Shown here one piece after another: positions 63,936 through 64,000 of a stretch of DNA of 64,000 nt (position 1 is the stretch's first letter; the number at the start of each line of letters is the position of its first letter). Both the position numbers and the translations under genes were made by a program. The notes under the pieces are model-generated. The model was given only the letters and a program-made list of their open reading frames with translations, was not told the origin of the DNA and did not search any database. The stretch spans positions 1-64,000 of the forward strand of contig NZ_RYYS01000043.1 of assembly GCF_004138215.1 (NCBI RefSeq). Reading direction: 5' to 3'. The DNA comes from Anaerophilus nitritigenes. Its GTDB lineage: Bacteria; Bacillota; Clostridia; Peptostreptococcales; Thermotaleaceae.

Positions 63936-64000
63936 ACGATACTCCTTTCATTCATCATAAATTTCTATATCTAAATATTATTATTCTATTATTATGTTAT

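Noticed and set aside
1-64000. tRNA, rRNA, CRISPR, insertion sequences
   Set aside because: I saw no cloverleaf or rRNA sequence, no regularly spaced repeats with spacers, and no transposase; the tandem repeat at 34309 is coding.

Overview
The window reads as a piece of chromosome from a low-GC, anaerobic, endospore-forming Clostridia (Firmicutes). Support comes from the strong A+T bias, AGGAGG-type ribosome binding sites, a SpoVA germinant-release operon, a spore cortex-lytic-type hydrolase, a two-subunit glycine decarboxylase, hydroxylamine reductase (Hcp), an uptake-type [NiFe] hydrogenase and a CadC/CadA metal-efflux pair. A genus in the Crassaminicella/Alkaliphilus/Clostridium neighbourhood is my inference only. 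I saw no rRNA, tRNA, CRISPR array, transposase or prophage. Most genes lie on the minus strand. The plus-strand genes are an ABC transporter pair, an HD protein, a DUF1657 protein, two tiny hydrophobic proteins, a DEAD helicase and a chemoreceptor.

Layout. 0.2-1.5 kb: an FG-GAP-like protein and a decayed cupin copy. 1.5-10.4 kb: one long minus-strand hydrogenase operon in the order cytochrome-b5-like protein, small subunit, large subunit, maturation protease, hypA, hypB, hypF, hypC, hypD, hypE. hypF appears to use a non-AUG start overlapping hypB. 10.5-11.3 kb: a DUF421 membrane protein. 11.3-19.0 kb: glycine cleavage and lipoate genes (gcvT-gcvH-gcvPA-gcvPB-lpd, then lipB-lipA) behind a tandem glycine riboswitch with a clear terminator switch. 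19.2-21.7 kb: a cupin and an orphan ABC importer. 21.8-30.7 kb: hcp, an HD protein, a LOR/SDH (ornithine-cyclodeaminase-type) enzyme, a PAS-GAF-GGDEF protein and pyruvate carboxylase.

30.8-37.0 kb is a spore cluster: DUF1657, a DUF421+DUF1657 protein ('2Duf'), spoVAC, spoVAD, spoVAE, flanked by a holin-like membrane protein, a second DUF1657 protein, a CAPC thioredoxin, a LysM-SH3-GH18 enzyme and a 66-aa coat-like hydrophobic protein. The gene set and order match the heat-resistance type of spoVA operon (spoVA2mob). 37-44.2 kb: a duplicated RsiV-like lipoprotein, a SARP/BTAD regulator, an amidohydrolase, an M20 peptidase and an NhaC antiporter. 44.4 kb: a 33-aa paralogue of the coat-like protein behind a near-perfect sigma-K-type promoter. 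44.8-54.3 kb: DEAD helicase, chemoreceptor, M15 peptidase, a CheX plus receiver-CheX pair, a DUF1002 protein and a PLP decarboxylase. 54.6-64 kb: the CadA ATPase with its ArsR-type regulator and operator-like sites, UppP, an acetyltransferase-like protein, a BusR-like GntR-RCK_C regulator next to an NSS sodium symporter, and a pair made of a glycogen-binding-like protein and a long helical LEA-like protein.

The sets that clearly work together are the hydrogenase structural and maturation genes, the glycine cleavage and lipoylation genes under glycine control, the spore cluster, and the metal sensor with its efflux pump. The most interesting leads are the cytochrome-b5 partner of the hydrogenase, the native 2Duf/spoVA cluster, the LLFFFLLLV miniprotein family with sigma-K control, the putative c-di-AMP-sensing regulator beside a sodium symporter, and relics of a cupin gene at two other places.
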